Shown piece after piece: positions 17,586 to 27,279 of a DNA stretch of 64,000 nucleotides. The position numbers and the translations under genes are program-made. The DNA is from Corallibacter vietnamensis. Its GTDB lineage: Bacteria > Bacteroidota > Bacteroidia > Flavobacteriales > Flavobacteriaceae. The DNA lies in NCBI RefSeq assembly GCF_039537875.1, contig NZ_BAABBI010000001.1, positions 682,001 to 746,000 on the forward strand, written 5' to 3'. The notes beneath the pieces were generated by a model. It had not been told where the DNA came from, searched no databases, and saw only the letters and a program-made list of their open reading frames with translations. Each line of letters begins with the position of its first letter. Positions within the stretch are counted from its first letter, which is position 1.

Positions 17586-18740
17586 TTGATACACTTTAAA
17601 ATATACAATTCTCAAAATGATTTACCTGATTCGTGGCAAGCACTAACCACGCATGATGTATTTCTCCAAAAGCCCTATTTAACTGCTGTTGAAAATGCCT
17701 CACCAGATAATATGTCATGGTATTATGTAGGTGTTTTTAATGCTGAAAATTTAGTGGGTATTGCTATCATTCAGCGTGTGCAATTGTATGTTGAAGATAT
17801 TTTTAGAAACCATAAAGATTCTTGTTTTCAAGAACGCGTAAAACATTATGTTTCTAAAGTGCTTAAAGGAAATGTTTTGGTTGTTGGAAACCTTATGCAT
17901 ACAGGACAACACGGTTTGTATTTTAATGCTGAAGCCATATCAGAACGTGATTTTCTTTTCTGTGTTTTTGAGGCTGTTTATCAGTTGAAAAAAGACATAA
18001 AATCATCAAAAGGAAAAACCATAAGGACCATAATTTTTAAAGACTATTTTGAAGATGATTCTATTCATTCTTATTCAGAATTGTTTAAAACGAATACATT
18101 CAGAAAAGTCTCGGTTCAACCCAATATGATTATGCCAACGCATAAGAATTGGAATACCTTTAACGATTATCAAACCAGTTTAAATAAAAAATACCGAAGA
18201 CGTTTAAAAACAGCTCGTAAAAAGGCGAGTGCTATTCAAAAGAAAGAATTAGACCTTGATGCTATTGAAGCTCATTCTGAATTGTTATTTAGGCTTTATA
18301 AGAACGTTTCTGATAACGCAAGGATAAATACCTTTATACTTCCTAAAAACCATTTCTATACGCTTAAAAAAGAACTTAAAGACCAATTTAAAGTCTTTGC
18401 GTATTATCTTGATGATACTATTGTGGGTTTTTATACATTAATTCTGAATAACAAGGTGCTTGAAACCTATTTTCTTGGGTATGATAGTGCACATCAATAC
18501 AACCATCAATTGTATTTGAATATGCTGTACGATATGGCAGAATTTTCTATAAACAACAAATTTGAACAGACTGTTTATGCTAGAACAGCTATGGAAATAA
18601 AGAGTTCAGTAGGAGCAAAGCCTAAAAACATGTTCATATACTTAAAGCATACAAATGTGTTGTTAAATGCTGTTTTAAATTTGATTTTTAGCCTAATGAA
18701 TCCAACAAGAGATTGGGAAGAACGTCATCCTTTTAACTAA
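17586..18740 (+). CDS. FemAB/GNAT-like acyltransferase, unknown substrate
   Basis: A 384-residue protein with two acyltransferase-like halves. The C-terminal half (about 195-340) contains NKKYRRRLKTARKKA, VFAYYLDDTIVGFYTLILNNKVLETYFLGY and NHQLYLNMLYDMAEF, which resemble FemAB/peptidoglycan-type or DUF482-like acyltransferases. The start must be the TTG at 17586: an in-frame TAA lies at 17559-17561 and the next ATG would remove 37 residues of conserved-looking N-terminus. The start lies right after the upstream terminator, so the promoter must be inside or upstream of that hairpin. Substrate not predictable. Confidence 0.8.
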   Translation: MIHFKIYNSQNDLPDSWQALTTHDVFLQKPYLTAVENASPDNMSWYYVGVFNAENLVGIAIIQRVQLYVEDIFRNHKDSCFQERVKHYVSKVLKGNVLVVGNLMHTGQHGLYFNAEAISERDFLFCVFEAVYQLKKDIKSSKGKTIRTIIFKDYFEDDSIHSYSELFKTNTFRKVSVQPNMIMPTHKNWNTFNDYQTSLNKKYRRRLKTARKKASAIQKKELDLDAIEAHSELLFRLYKNVSDNARINTFILPKNHFYTLKKELKDQFKVFAYYLDDTIVGFYTLILNNKVLETYFLGYDSAHQYNHQLYLNMLYDMAEFSINNKFEQTVYARTAMEIKSSVGAKPKNMFIYLKHTNVLLNAVLNLIFSLMNPTRDWEERHPFN

Positions 18741-18818
18741 ACATTAATATGGGCTCACATATTTTTTTCGTAAATTATCTGTAATACTTTTTAGGTCAAA
18801 CAAGAAAATATTAATGAT

Positions 18819-19022
18819 ATGAAAACAGTTAAAACGTTACTTTCAGAAATAACAGCATTAACAAGAGAAATTGAAACCAATTATCCTGAAATCTATGAGC
18901 ATTTGGATGAAAACCCAATGACTATTCCTAGTATGGAATCTCCTAAAGTAGATGCTAAAGAACTAGAATCATATCTAAATAGCTTAAAAGAATTAGTAAA
19001 AAATCATAAAGAAAAACACTAA
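18819..19022 (+). CDS. Small hypothetical protein
   Basis: A 67-residue acidic, helical protein (begins MKTVKTLLSEITALTREIE). It has no signal peptide or transmembrane segment; the two charged helices are joined by a Pro-containing turn (ENPMTIPSMESP). It ends 3 bp from the convergent gene on the minus strand. I do not recognise a family, but clean ORF structure and flavobacterial codon use make it likely real. Confidence 0.65.
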   Translation: MKTVKTLLSEITALTREIETNYPEIYEHLDENPMTIPSMESPKVDAKELESYLNSLKELVKNHKEKH

Positions 19023-19025
19023 ATA

Positions 19026-19418
19026 CTAATTTAAAGATTGATTTAATCTTTCTATTTCAGAGTCCAGTTTAATTTTGGAACTAATATCAATAAGCTGTGT
19101 ATTAATAGTTAGTTCCTTATTGTTTTTAGTTTTAATTTTTATGCTTTCGGGAAGCGTAATTATTTTATTAATGTCTTTTATCAAAATACTTTTTCCAAAC
19201 AATGCATTTTCTTTTATAGCATCTTTGGTAAGTGTTATGTATTGTTTTTTCTGTTCATACAGATATATAAAGAGATAAAAAAGACCTAAAAAGATGGTGA
19301 AGTAATCATTCCATTTTACTTCACCATAAAGTATTCCAACAATTCCAAGACTTAACCAAGCTAAACCAAGGCATAAATTAAAAATTAAACGCTTACGTTT
19401 ATATTTAATTAAAACCAC
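19026..19418 (-). CDS. Small membrane protein with PH-like domain
   Basis: A 130-residue protein with two transmembrane helices (about 13-32 and 38-54), then a soluble part (ITLTKDAIKENALFGKSILIKDINKIITLPESIKIKTKNNKEL-like) that follows the beta pattern of bacterial PH domains. Its first base overlaps the last base of the SPFH gene, so the two are translationally coupled and probably work together at the membrane. Family name not certain. Confidence 0.7.
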   Translation of the reverse strand: MVLIKYKRKRLIFNLCLGLAWLSLGIVGILYGEVKWNDYFTIFLGLFYLFIYLYEQKKQYITLTKDAIKENALFGKSILIKDINKIITLPESIKIKTKNNKELTINTQLIDISSKIKLDSEIERLNQSLN

Positions 19419-20350
19419 TATTTATCTTCTTTCTTCTTGTTTTTAGCCTCTTTCATTGCTTCACCAATTTGGTTACTTGCAGTAAAGCTAGCCACCATTT
19501 CATTAAGCATATTGCTTCCTGCTTGAGGTGCGTTTGGTAATAAAATTAAGTTACTATTAGTTTCTTCTCCTAACGATTGTAATGTGTCGTAATGTTGTGT
19601 TACAACTATTAATGCAGAGGCTTCTTGTGAGTTAATACCAACGCGATTTAGAACTTCAACTGATTCTTCTAAACCACGAGCAATCTCACGTCTTTGATCG
19701 GCAATACCTTGACCTTGTAAACGCTTACTTTCAGCTTCAGCTTTTGCTTTTTCAACAATTAAAATACGTGCAGCATCACCTTCGTATTGAGCGGCTGTTT
19801 TTTCACGTTCGGCAGCGTTAATACGGTTCATTGCAGCTTTTACTTGTGCATCAGGATCAATATCTGTTACCAAGGTTTTAATGATATCGAAACCGTATTC
19901 TAGCATGGCGTCATTAAGTTCGGCTTTTACAGCTAAAGCAATATCATCTTTTTTCACAAAAACGTCGTCTAATTTCATTTTTGGCACTTCGGCACGTACT
20001 ACATCAAATACATAACTTGTAATTTGCTCGTGCGGATAATCTAACTTATAAAAGGCATCATAAACTTTTTGACTTAATACACGGTATTGTACAGATACTT
20101 TAAGCCTAACAAAAACATCGTCTAATGTTTTAGTCTCAACAATGACATCTAATTGCTGAATTTTTAAGCTTAATCGACCTGCAATTTTATCTATTAAAGG
20201 AATTTTTAAGTGAAGACCAGATTGTCTTATACTATGAAATTTTCCGAAACGTTCTATAATTACCGCTGTTTGTTGTTTTACAACAAAAAATGATGATATT
20301 AAGATGATTAATCCGAAGAAAATAATTGGAACGAAAATAAATTGACCCAT
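19418..20350 (-). CDS. SPFH/band 7 family membrane protein
   Basis: A 310-residue protein of the stomatin/prohibitin/flotillin/HflK-C superfamily. An N-terminal transmembrane helix (about 3-23) is followed by the SPFH domain, with IIERFGKFHSIRQSGLHLKIPLID and DVFVRLKVSVQYRVL. A charged helix of Ala/Glu/Lys (about 190-225, AEREKTAAQYEGDAARILIVEKAKAEAESKR pattern) is typical of SPFH oligomers. These proteins form large ring or cage assemblies that organise membrane regions or regulate proteases. The coupled downstream gene encodes a small membrane protein. Confidence 0.93.
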   Translation of the reverse strand: MGQFIFVPIIFFGLIILISSFFVVKQQTAVIIERFGKFHSIRQSGLHLKIPLIDKIAGRLSLKIQQLDVIVETKTLDDVFVRLKVSVQYRVLSQKVYDAFYKLDYPHEQITSYVFDVVRAEVPKMKLDDVFVKKDDIALAVKAELNDAMLEYGFDIIKTLVTDIDPDAQVKAAMNRINAAEREKTAAQYEGDAARILIVEKAKAEAESKRLQGQGIADQRREIARGLEESVEVLNRVGINSQEASALIVVTQHYDTLQSLGEETNSNLILLPNAPQAGSNMLNEMVASFTASNQIGEAMKEAKNKKKEDK

Positions 20351-20425
20351 AATAGTTGTTTTATAAATTAAAAATAAGGTTCACTAATTTAAGCTATATT
20401 TGTTGCAATTCATATAAAAAATTGC

Positions 20426-21109
20426 ATGAGAATACATAGGCTTATTTTATTAGTAGCATTAACCATAGGTTTTGTTACAACAAGTTTTTCACAACACCAA
20501 CGATATCGTATTCAAAATGGTATAGGTATTTATGGTGGTATTACCCAATTTGATTTCTCTACTAAAAACTTTACGACAAAAGCCGAACAAGGCTGGTTGG
20601 TTGGTGCATCTGCTACGGTTGATATTCCTCATAAGTGGTATAATATGAGTTATAGCATTCAGTTAGCCGAAAATAAAATTGGTATTGCTGCTAGGCAAAA
20701 CGCGACTGTTTTTTCTGAAGAATTTTTAGATTATAAACTTTTTACAGCTCAAATAGCTTTGTTAATGCATGTGAAATTAATTGGACCTTATGTGACATTA
20801 GATGTTGGACCAATGTTGCAATATAATGGCGATTTAGAACTAAAAGATGATAATAAAGAAAACTATATCATTAATTCATACGCCAATTTAATGGCTAAAG
20901 ATATTTCTGAAATATCTAAATTTAATGTTGATGGTGCTGTTGGAATATCTGCCGGAATAAGCCATTTTAGACTCAAAGCACAATATATTTATGGTTTTTT
21001 AAATAGTTTTAATAAACTAAACGATGCAAACCTTGATAGAACAGGAAACCCTAATTCGTTTAAAGGAAACCAATCTATGCTAGTATTTACAGCGATGGTT
21101 TCTTTTTAA
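20426..21109 (+). CDS. Outer-membrane beta-barrel protein (PorT-like)
   Basis: A 227-residue protein with a signal peptide (about 1-22, cleavage near SFS-Q) and alternating hydrophobic/aromatic strands, ending in an aromatic residue (MVSF), as outer-membrane barrels do. It resembles PorT-family/outer membrane beta-barrel proteins of Bacteroidota, but no specific role can be read. A TATATTTG box (20395-20402) lies 23 bp upstream. It is divergent from the SPFH gene and convergent with gltX. Confidence 0.78.
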   Translation: MRIHRLILLVALTIGFVTTSFSQHQRYRIQNGIGIYGGITQFDFSTKNFTTKAEQGWLVGASATVDIPHKWYNMSYSIQLAENKIGIAARQNATVFSEEFLDYKLFTAQIALLMHVKLIGPYVTLDVGPMLQYNGDLELKDDNKENYIINSYANLMAKDISEISKFNVDGAVGISAGISHFRLKAQYIYGFLNSFNKLNDANLDRTGNPNSFKGNQSMLVFTAMVSF

Positions 21110-21131
21110 TTATAGAAAATATTATAAGAAT

Positions 21132-21163
21132 AAAAAAGCACGTTTTTTAACGTGCTTTTTTGT
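21132..21163. terminator. Bidirectional terminator between the barrel gene and gltX
   Basis: A stem AAAAAAGCACGTT / AACGTGCTTTTTT with a short T loop has A and T runs on both sides. It can stop transcription from both convergent genes. Confidence 0.88.
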
Positions 21164-22675
21164 TTATAAGGTGTTTATGGTATTTTCTATTCGGCGTAAA
21201 CTTTCATCTTTTCCAATAAGATACATAATATCAAAAACATCGGGACCTTGTAAAGCGCCTACAAGAGCTAGTCGTAATGGCATCATAACTTTTCCAAAAC
21301 CAATTTCTTTTGAAGTAATCCAACCTTTAACAGTTGTTTGAATGGTATCTACTGTAAAATCTTCAATGTTTGAAATTATACCTGTAAGTTCTGTCATTAG
21401 CTCTGCAGAACCTTCTTTCCATGCTTTTTTTACAGATTTTTCATCTAAATCTGATGGCGTTTCAAAAAAGAAGTGTCCTAAATTCCAGAAATCATCTACA
21501 AATGTTGCGCGTTCTTTTATAAGATTAATAACTAACGCAATGTAATTTACATCAATATCTTTTAGTTCAGGGTATAAAAGTTTAAACTGTTCTGCAAGTA
21601 TATCGTTATTTTGTTCTTGCATGTAGTGATGATTAAACCACTTTATTTTGTCTGGATCAAAACGCGCTCCAGATTTATTTACGCGGCTTAAATCAAAAGC
21701 TTGAATAAGTTCATCTAAACTAAAAATTTCTTGTTCTGTTCCTGGGTTCCATCCTAAAAAGGCTAAAAAGTTAACAACAGCTTCAGGAAAATAACCATCT
21801 TCTCTGTATCCTCTAGAAATATCACCTGTTTTCTCATCTTTATAAGCTAATGGAAATACAGGAAAACCTAATTTATCTCCATCACGCTTACTTAATTTTC
21901 CTTTTCCAGTAGGTTTTAATATTAAAGGTAAATGAGCAAATTTTGGTGCTTCCCAACCAAAGGCTTTATATAGTTGATAATGTAATGCTAAAGAAGGTAA
22001 CCATTCTTCACCACGAATTACATGAGTAATTTTCATTAGGTAGTCATCAACAATATTTGCCAAGTGATAAGTTGGCATGCCATCTGCTTTAAATAATACT
22101 TTATCATCTAAAATGTTAGTATCTATCGTGATATTACCACGTATAATATCAGTAAGATGTAAAGTTTCATCTTGAGGCGATAAAAATCTGATAACATAAT
22201 CTTCACCTGCGTCAAGCTTTGCTTTTACATCAGCTTCAGAAAGTGACAAAGAGTTATTTAATTTTAATCTATTATGCCAGTTGTATATAAATGTTTTTCC
22301 TTTAGCTTCATGATTTTTTCTATGAGCATCTAGTTCTTCAGCAGTGTCAAACGCATAGTACGCATTGCCAGAAGCAATTAATTGATCGGCATATTGTTTG
22401 TATAAATGCTTGCGCTCACTTTGTCTGTATGGGCCGTATTTTTCATTGGTTCCTACGCCTTCATCAAAAGGAATTCCACACCATTTTAGCGATTCTATTA
22501 TGTAGTTTTCAGCACCTTCAACATAACGATTTTGGTCTGTATCTTCAATACGCAATACAAAAGTACCGTTGTGTTTTTTTGCAAATAAGTAATTAAATAA
22601 AGCAGTACGAACACCACCAATATGTAGCGGTCCTGTTGGGCTTGGTGCAAATCGCACGCGAACATCTTTTTTCAT
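21164..22675 (-). CDS. gltX: Glutamyl-tRNA synthetase
   Basis: A 503-residue class I synthetase that charges tRNA-Glu. The HIGH-type motif is in RFAPSPTGPLHIGGVRTALFNYLFA (about 7-31) and the KMSKS-type motif is GKLSKRDGD (about 260). HIGG rather than HIGH, the C-terminal helical anticodon-binding cage and the overall length are normal for GluRS. No editing or extra domain is seen. It is the second of two Glx-tRNA synthetases in the window. Confidence 0.96.
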   Translation of the reverse strand: MKKDVRVRFAPSPTGPLHIGGVRTALFNYLFAKKHNGTFVLRIEDTDQNRYVEGAENYIIESLKWCGIPFDEGVGTNEKYGPYRQSERKHLYKQYADQLIASGNAYYAFDTAEELDAHRKNHEAKGKTFIYNWHNRLKLNNSLSLSEADVKAKLDAGEDYVIRFLSPQDETLHLTDIIRGNITIDTNILDDKVLFKADGMPTYHLANIVDDYLMKITHVIRGEEWLPSLALHYQLYKAFGWEAPKFAHLPLILKPTGKGKLSKRDGDKLGFPVFPLAYKDEKTGDISRGYREDGYFPEAVVNFLAFLGWNPGTEQEIFSLDELIQAFDLSRVNKSGARFDPDKIKWFNHHYMQEQNNDILAEQFKLLYPELKDIDVNYIALVINLIKERATFVDDFWNLGHFFFETPSDLDEKSVKKAWKEGSAELMTELTGIISNIEDFTVDTIQTTVKGWITSKEIGFGKVMMPLRLALVGALQGPDVFDIMYLIGKDESLRRIENTINTL

Positions 22676-22726
22676 GGCTTATTATTTATGCCGCAAAGAT
22701 AAAACGATATTTAGGAATAGAAATAG

Positions 22727-23770
22727 TTAAGTTAAAATCATTTCACGTGGAACACGTTTATTCATAATTTTAAACCACAATGGTGGAAACATAGCTAAAA
22801 CCATTGAAGTTGGATAACCATAAGGCATTTGCGGGCTTTCATCATGGCAATCTAAAACTTGATACTTTTTTGAAGACTTAAAATGATGATCACTATGCCT
22901 TGTGAGTTCATAAAGTACAATTCTTCCAATAACATGGTTAGAGTTCCAAGAATGAATTTCTTTTACACGCTCATATCTACCAGATTTTGTTTTTAATCTT
23001 AATAAACCATAATGTTCAATATAGTTAACTGTTTCAAGAAGAATAAAACCTATAATAGCTGCTGAAAGAATAAAGATTAAACCTAAAATTCCGAAAAAGA
23101 AAAACATAATAATTAAATATCCTGTTTGTAGTAAAACATACCAAAACATGTCATTTTTTAGTGAAAAAAAGCCTTTTTTACTGTTTTTAAGCAGTTTTAA
23201 TTGAATTTTCCAAGCATTAGCATATTGTCTAAAAACAGATGTTATCCAAAAAGAATATACCGTTTGGTTATATTTTGCTGTTGCTGGATCTTGTGGTGTT
23301 GCTGCATGTAAATGATGCCCAAAATTATGTTCAATATAAAAATGCATGTATAAAGAGGGAAGAAGCAATGCTTTTCCTAAAAAGCGCTCGTTTGTAGATT
23401 GCCTATGACCAAGTTCATGACCCACATTTATGCCGTTTACACCCAATACAATACCTACAGAAAGGATTAAACCAATAAACTCAAAAGTTTCAATTGTTGA
23501 ATTTGAAGCTTCATAAACACCAAACAATAAGACGCCATAAACAATAGGTAAGTTAAGATATAACAACCAATCAAAGAGTTTAAGCTTTAACTTACTAGAA
23601 ACTTCGTTAGGAGATAAATTGTATGTGTTAATGGGAAAAATTAGTTCTAAAATAGGAATTATTACAAAAGCAAAAATAGGCGTGAGGTAAGCAAAATAGC
23701 CTTTAAAATAGATGCTAATACATGCAACTATAGGAATTGAAAAAGCAGCTAAATATTTTAAATCTTTCAT
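22727..23770 (-). CDS. AlkB-type membrane hydroxylase (alkane 1-monooxygenase family)
   Basis: A protein of about 347 residues with six or more transmembrane segments. The diiron histidine boxes of membrane hydroxylases are present: HELGHR (about 118-123), EHNFGHH (about 147-153), NYIEHYG (about 250) and ELTRHSDHH (about 295). This pattern is specific to AlkB-type alkane or fatty-acid omega-hydroxylases rather than ordinary desaturases. Such enzymes need rubredoxin and a reductase as electron donors; neither is in the neighbourhood. The start is the ATG giving MKDLKYLAAF; an ATG four codons upstream is possible. A parS-like site lies inside the 3' end of the gene. Confidence 0.88.
   Translation of the reverse strand: MKDLKYLAAFSIPIVACISIYFKGYFAYLTPIFAFVIIPILELIFPINTYNLSPNEVSSKLKLKLFDWLLYLNLPIVYGVLLFGVYEASNSTIETFEFIGLILSVGIVLGVNGINVGHELGHRQSTNERFLGKALLLPSLYMHFYIEHNFGHHLHAATPQDPATAKYNQTVYSFWITSVFRQYANAWKIQLKLLKNSKKGFFSLKNDMFWYVLLQTGYLIIMFFFFGILGLIFILSAAIIGFILLETVNYIEHYGLLRLKTKSGRYERVKEIHSWNSNHVIGRIVLYELTRHSDHHFKSSKKYQVLDCHDESPQMPYGYPTSMVLAMFPPLWFKIMNKRVPREMILT
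22739..22754. promoter_or_regulatory. parS-like site 1
   Basis: CATTTCACGTGGAACA agrees with the ParB-binding consensus TGTTTCACGTGAAACA at all but the first two bases and one base of the right arm. It lies within the last codons of the AlkB-type gene. Confidence 0.5.
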
Positions 23771-23889
23771 AATTAAGAACAAAACGTGGTCTTAAATTTA
23801 AGACATCTTCTCGAAATTAACAGAATCTTACCAAGCTAAAGTAATTACAGACAGAAATAAATTTTATATTAGTGGGTTATTTAAGTTAT

Positions 23890-26800
23890 ATGGCAAGTCA
23901 TTTTCAAGAAATACAATCCAAATTAGAGCAATTTATTAGGCGTTTTTACACCAATGAATTGCTTAAGGGTATTATTTTGTTTTTTGCTATTGGGTTGTTG
24001 TATTTTTTGTTCACCCTTTTTGTTGAATATGTATTATGGCTTAATACTACAGCACGTACTATTTTATTTTGGGTGTTTGTAGTTGTTGAGGTTGGCTTGT
24101 TTGCTAGGTTTATTGTCATGCCTTTGGCTAAATTATTTAAGCTACAAAAAGGCATTAACTATGAAGATGCTTCTAAAATTATAGGAAACCATTTTCCTGA
24201 AGTCAACGATAAGCTTCTTAATATTTTACAACTAAAAGCTAACCAAACAGAATCTGAATTGCTTTTAGCTAGTATTGAGCAAAAATCAGCGCAACTACAT
24301 CCAATTCCTTTTAAGTTGGCTGTAAATTTTAAGTCTAACTTAAAGTATTTAAAATATGCTGCTATTCCTGTAGTTATTCTGTTTTTAACATTTTTAACCG
24401 GACATTTCAATTGGTTTAGTGATAGTTATGAGCGTGTAGTAAACTATAAAACAGCTTATGAGCCACCAGCGCCATTTCAGTTTTTTGTTACAAACGATAA
24501 CTTACAAGCTATTGAAAACAAAGATTTTAAACTTGTTGTTAATACAGCTGGTTCAGTAATTCCAGAAAATGCTAAAATCATTTTTGAAGACGAATCATAT
24601 TTCCTTCAAAACACAGGAAACGGAAGCTTTGAGTATGTATTTGAAAAACCTAAAAGAGACATCACTTTTCAGCTTACAGCAAATGATGTTACCTCAAAAC
24701 CATATACATTACAAATCACTCAAGTACCAAGCCTATTAAGTTTTGAAATGATTTTAGATTATCCATCTTATACAAAAAAGCAAGATGAGGTTTTAAAAAG
24801 TACAGGAAATGCTATTGTTCCTCAAGGAACTCAAATTACTTGGCGACTTAATACAAAAGCAACAAAAAATGTCTTACTATATGCAAAAGACACGATGCAG
24901 TTTAAGACTTTAAAAGCCAATACTTTTGAGCTATCTAACACGCTTTACAATAACTTTCAGTATAGTTTAAGCACAAGCAACGATGCATTAAAAGATTACG
25001 ACAGATTATCGTTTAATATTGATGTAATTAGAGATGAATATCCTGAACTAAAGCTAGACATGAAAATAGATAGTTTAGATCAACAAACGATGTATTTTCA
25101 CGGACAAGTAAGCGATGATTATGGTTTAAGTAAATTACAACTTGTTTATTATCCTACAAACAATAATCAAGATATTCAAATTCAGTCTTTACCAGTATCC
25201 AAATCTAACATAGATGAATTTATAAGTGTGTTTCCCAATAATCTTAATTTACAAGAAGGTGTAAGTTATGAATTGTATTTTCAAGTATTTGATAATGATT
25301 TAGTTAATAAATTTAAAAGCACAAAAAGCCGTGTTTTTTCTTTCAGAAAATTAACAACACAAGAAGAAGCAGATAAACAACTTCAACAGCAAAACGAAAC
25401 GATTCAAGATCTTAATAAATCACTAGATAAGTTTGATGAGCAAAACAAGGAATTAGAAGAGTTTTCAAAAACTCAAAAGGAAAAATCAGAGCTTAATTTT
25501 AATGATAAAAAGAAATTTGAAAACTTCTTAAAGCGTCAAAAGCAGCAAAAAGAAATGATGCAAAATTTCAATAAAAAGCTTGAAGATAATTTAAAAGAAT
25601 TTCAAAAAGAAAACGAAGTAGAAGACCCTTTTAAGGAAGATTTACAAGAGCGTCTCAAAGAAAACGAGCAACAGCTTAAAGAAGATGAACAATTATTAGA
25701 AGAACTTGAAAAGCTTCAAGACAAAATTAGTAAAGAGGAGTTTTCAGATAAACTAGATAAGCTTTCAAAACAAAACAAAAATCAAAAACGAAGTTTAGAA
25801 CAGCTTTTAGAACTAACAAAACGTTATTATGTTTCTAAAAAAGCCGAAAAACTTCAAAAGGATTTAGAGAATTTAGCTAAAGAACAAGAAAAGCTTTCAA
25901 AGGAAACTAAAGAAAACAACACCAAAAAAGATCAAGAAGATATCAATAAAAAGTTTGAAGATTTTCAAAAGCAAATGGATGAACTTCAAAAAGAGAATAA
26001 ATCTTTAATTGATCCTATGGATGTGCCTCAAGATAAAAAAGCAGAAGAATCTATTAAGCAAGATCAGCACGAAGCAACAGACAATTTAGAAAAACAAGAA
26101 CAAAATCAAGAAAACGGTAACGAGCAACAATCTGAACAAAATCAAAAAAACGCTCAAAAAAAACAAAAGCAAGCTGCTGAAAAGATGATGCAAATGAGTC
26201 AACAAATGCAACAAGCTATGCAAATGAGTGGTGGCGATCAAATGCAAGAAGATATTGATATGCTCCGTCAAATTCTAGACAATCTTATTTTGTTTTCTTT
26301 AGATCAAGAAGCTTTAATGTATCAATTTAACAGTATCGAAGTTAATCACAATAAGTATGCTTCTTATTTAGTGAAACAAAACGATTTAAAAGAACATTTC
26401 TCTCACATTGATGATAGCTTGTTTGCTTTGTCTTTAAGACAGCCTAAACTCTCTGAAATGGTTAATAAAGAAATCTCTAATGTATTTTATAACATAGATA
26501 AATCTCTGGATCATTTTTCAGAAAACAGATTATATCAAGGAATTGGAAATCAGAAATACACAATCACTTCAGCTAATAATCTTGCAGATTTCTTGAGTAA
26601 TATTATGAATAATATGCAGATGCAAATGAATGCTTCTGGTCAAGGTCAAGGCGGTCAAGGGCAACCAGAGCAAGGACTTCCGGATATTATTATGAGCCAA
26701 GAGCAGTTGAATAAGCAAATGCAGGAAGGAATGAAAAAAAGTGATTCCGGTAAACCAAATGATGGTGAAGGAGGTAAAGAAGGTGATAAAGAAGGTCAGG

Positions 26801-27279
26801 AACAAGGACAAGGAAAACAAGGAAATAACGGTAATCAACAAGGAGAAGGAGAAGGTTCTTCAGAAGATTTAAATGGGGAACTATTTAAAATCTATCAGCA
26901 GCAACAACAAATTAGACAAGCTTTACAAGAAAGGTTATCTAAAGAAGGAAATAAAGGTGTTGGTGACGGTTTAGTAAAATCTATGGAAGATGTTGAATTA
27001 GACCTTTTGAATAAGGGTTTTACGGATCAAACTTTACAAAAAATGATGGAGTTACAACATCAATTATTAAAACTTGAAAATGCTACTTTTCAACAAGGAC
27101 AAGATACTAAACGTAAATCTGACACGAATAAAAACAGTTTCAATAATAACACAAATAATAAGATTCCTACAGCTAAAGAATATTTTAATACCACTGAAAT
27201 ATTAAACAGACAAACCCTACCTTTGCAACCAGTTTACAAAAAGAAAGTTCAAGATTATTTCAAAAAAGAAAATGATTAG
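23890..27279 (+). CDS. DUF4175 family membrane protein with long coiled coil
   Basis: A protein of about 1,129 residues from the ATG at 23890 (a GTG at 23872 is an alternative). Two transmembrane helices near the N-terminus (about 26-48 and 52-72) and a third near 155-172 are followed by a folded extracytoplasmic part, then a very long Gln/Glu/Lys-rich coiled coil from about residue 490, with a Gly/Gln-rich segment near 910-1000. This layout matches the Bacteroidota DUF4175 family; function unknown. The last 8 bp overlap ybeY, making translational coupling likely. The low-complexity composition explains several spurious antisense reading frames. Confidence 0.87.
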   Translation: MASHFQEIQSKLEQFIRRFYTNELLKGIILFFAIGLLYFLFTLFVEYVLWLNTTARTILFWVFVVVEVGLFARFIVMPLAKLFKLQKGINYEDASKIIGNHFPEVNDKLLNILQLKANQTESELLLASIEQKSAQLHPIPFKLAVNFKSNLKYLKYAAIPVVILFLTFLTGHFNWFSDSYERVVNYKTAYEPPAPFQFFVTNDNLQAIENKDFKLVVNTAGSVIPENAKIIFEDESYFLQNTGNGSFEYVFEKPKRDITFQLTANDVTSKPYTLQITQVPSLLSFEMILDYPSYTKKQDEVLKSTGNAIVPQGTQITWRLNTKATKNVLLYAKDTMQFKTLKANTFELSNTLYNNFQYSLSTSNDALKDYDRLSFNIDVIRDEYPELKLDMKIDSLDQQTMYFHGQVSDDYGLSKLQLVYYPTNNNQDIQIQSLPVSKSNIDEFISVFPNNLNLQEGVSYELYFQVFDNDLVNKFKSTKSRVFSFRKLTTQEEADKQLQQQNETIQDLNKSLDKFDEQNKELEEFSKTQKEKSELNFNDKKKFENFLKRQKQQKEMMQNFNKKLEDNLKEFQKENEVEDPFKEDLQERLKENEQQLKEDEQLLEELEKLQDKISKEEFSDKLDKLSKQNKNQKRSLEQLLELTKRYYVSKKAEKLQKDLENLAKEQEKLSKETKENNTKKDQEDINKKFEDFQKQMDELQKENKSLIDPMDVPQDKKAEESIKQDQHEATDNLEKQEQNQENGNEQQSEQNQKNAQKKQKQAAEKMMQMSQQMQQAMQMSGGDQMQEDIDMLRQILDNLILFSLDQEALMYQFNSIEVNHNKYASYLVKQNDLKEHFSHIDDSLFALSLRQPKLSEMVNKEISNVFYNIDKSLDHFSENRLYQGIGNQKYTITSANNLADFLSNIMNNMQMQMNASGQGQGGQGQPEQGLPDIIMSQEQLNKQMQEGMKKSDSGKPNDGEGGKEGDKEGQEQGQGKQGNNGNQQGEGEGSSEDLNGELFKIYQQQQQIRQALQERLSKEGNKGVGDGLVKSMEDVELDLLNKGFTDQTLQKMMELQHQLLKLENATFQQGQDTKRKSDTNKNSFNNNTNNKIPTAKEYFNTTEILNRQTLPLQPVYKKKVQDYFKKEND

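Noticed and set aside
26086..26841. Leu/His/Ser-rich reading frames antisense to DUF4175
   Set aside because: They are produced by the Gln/Lys/Glu-rich codons of the sense gene.
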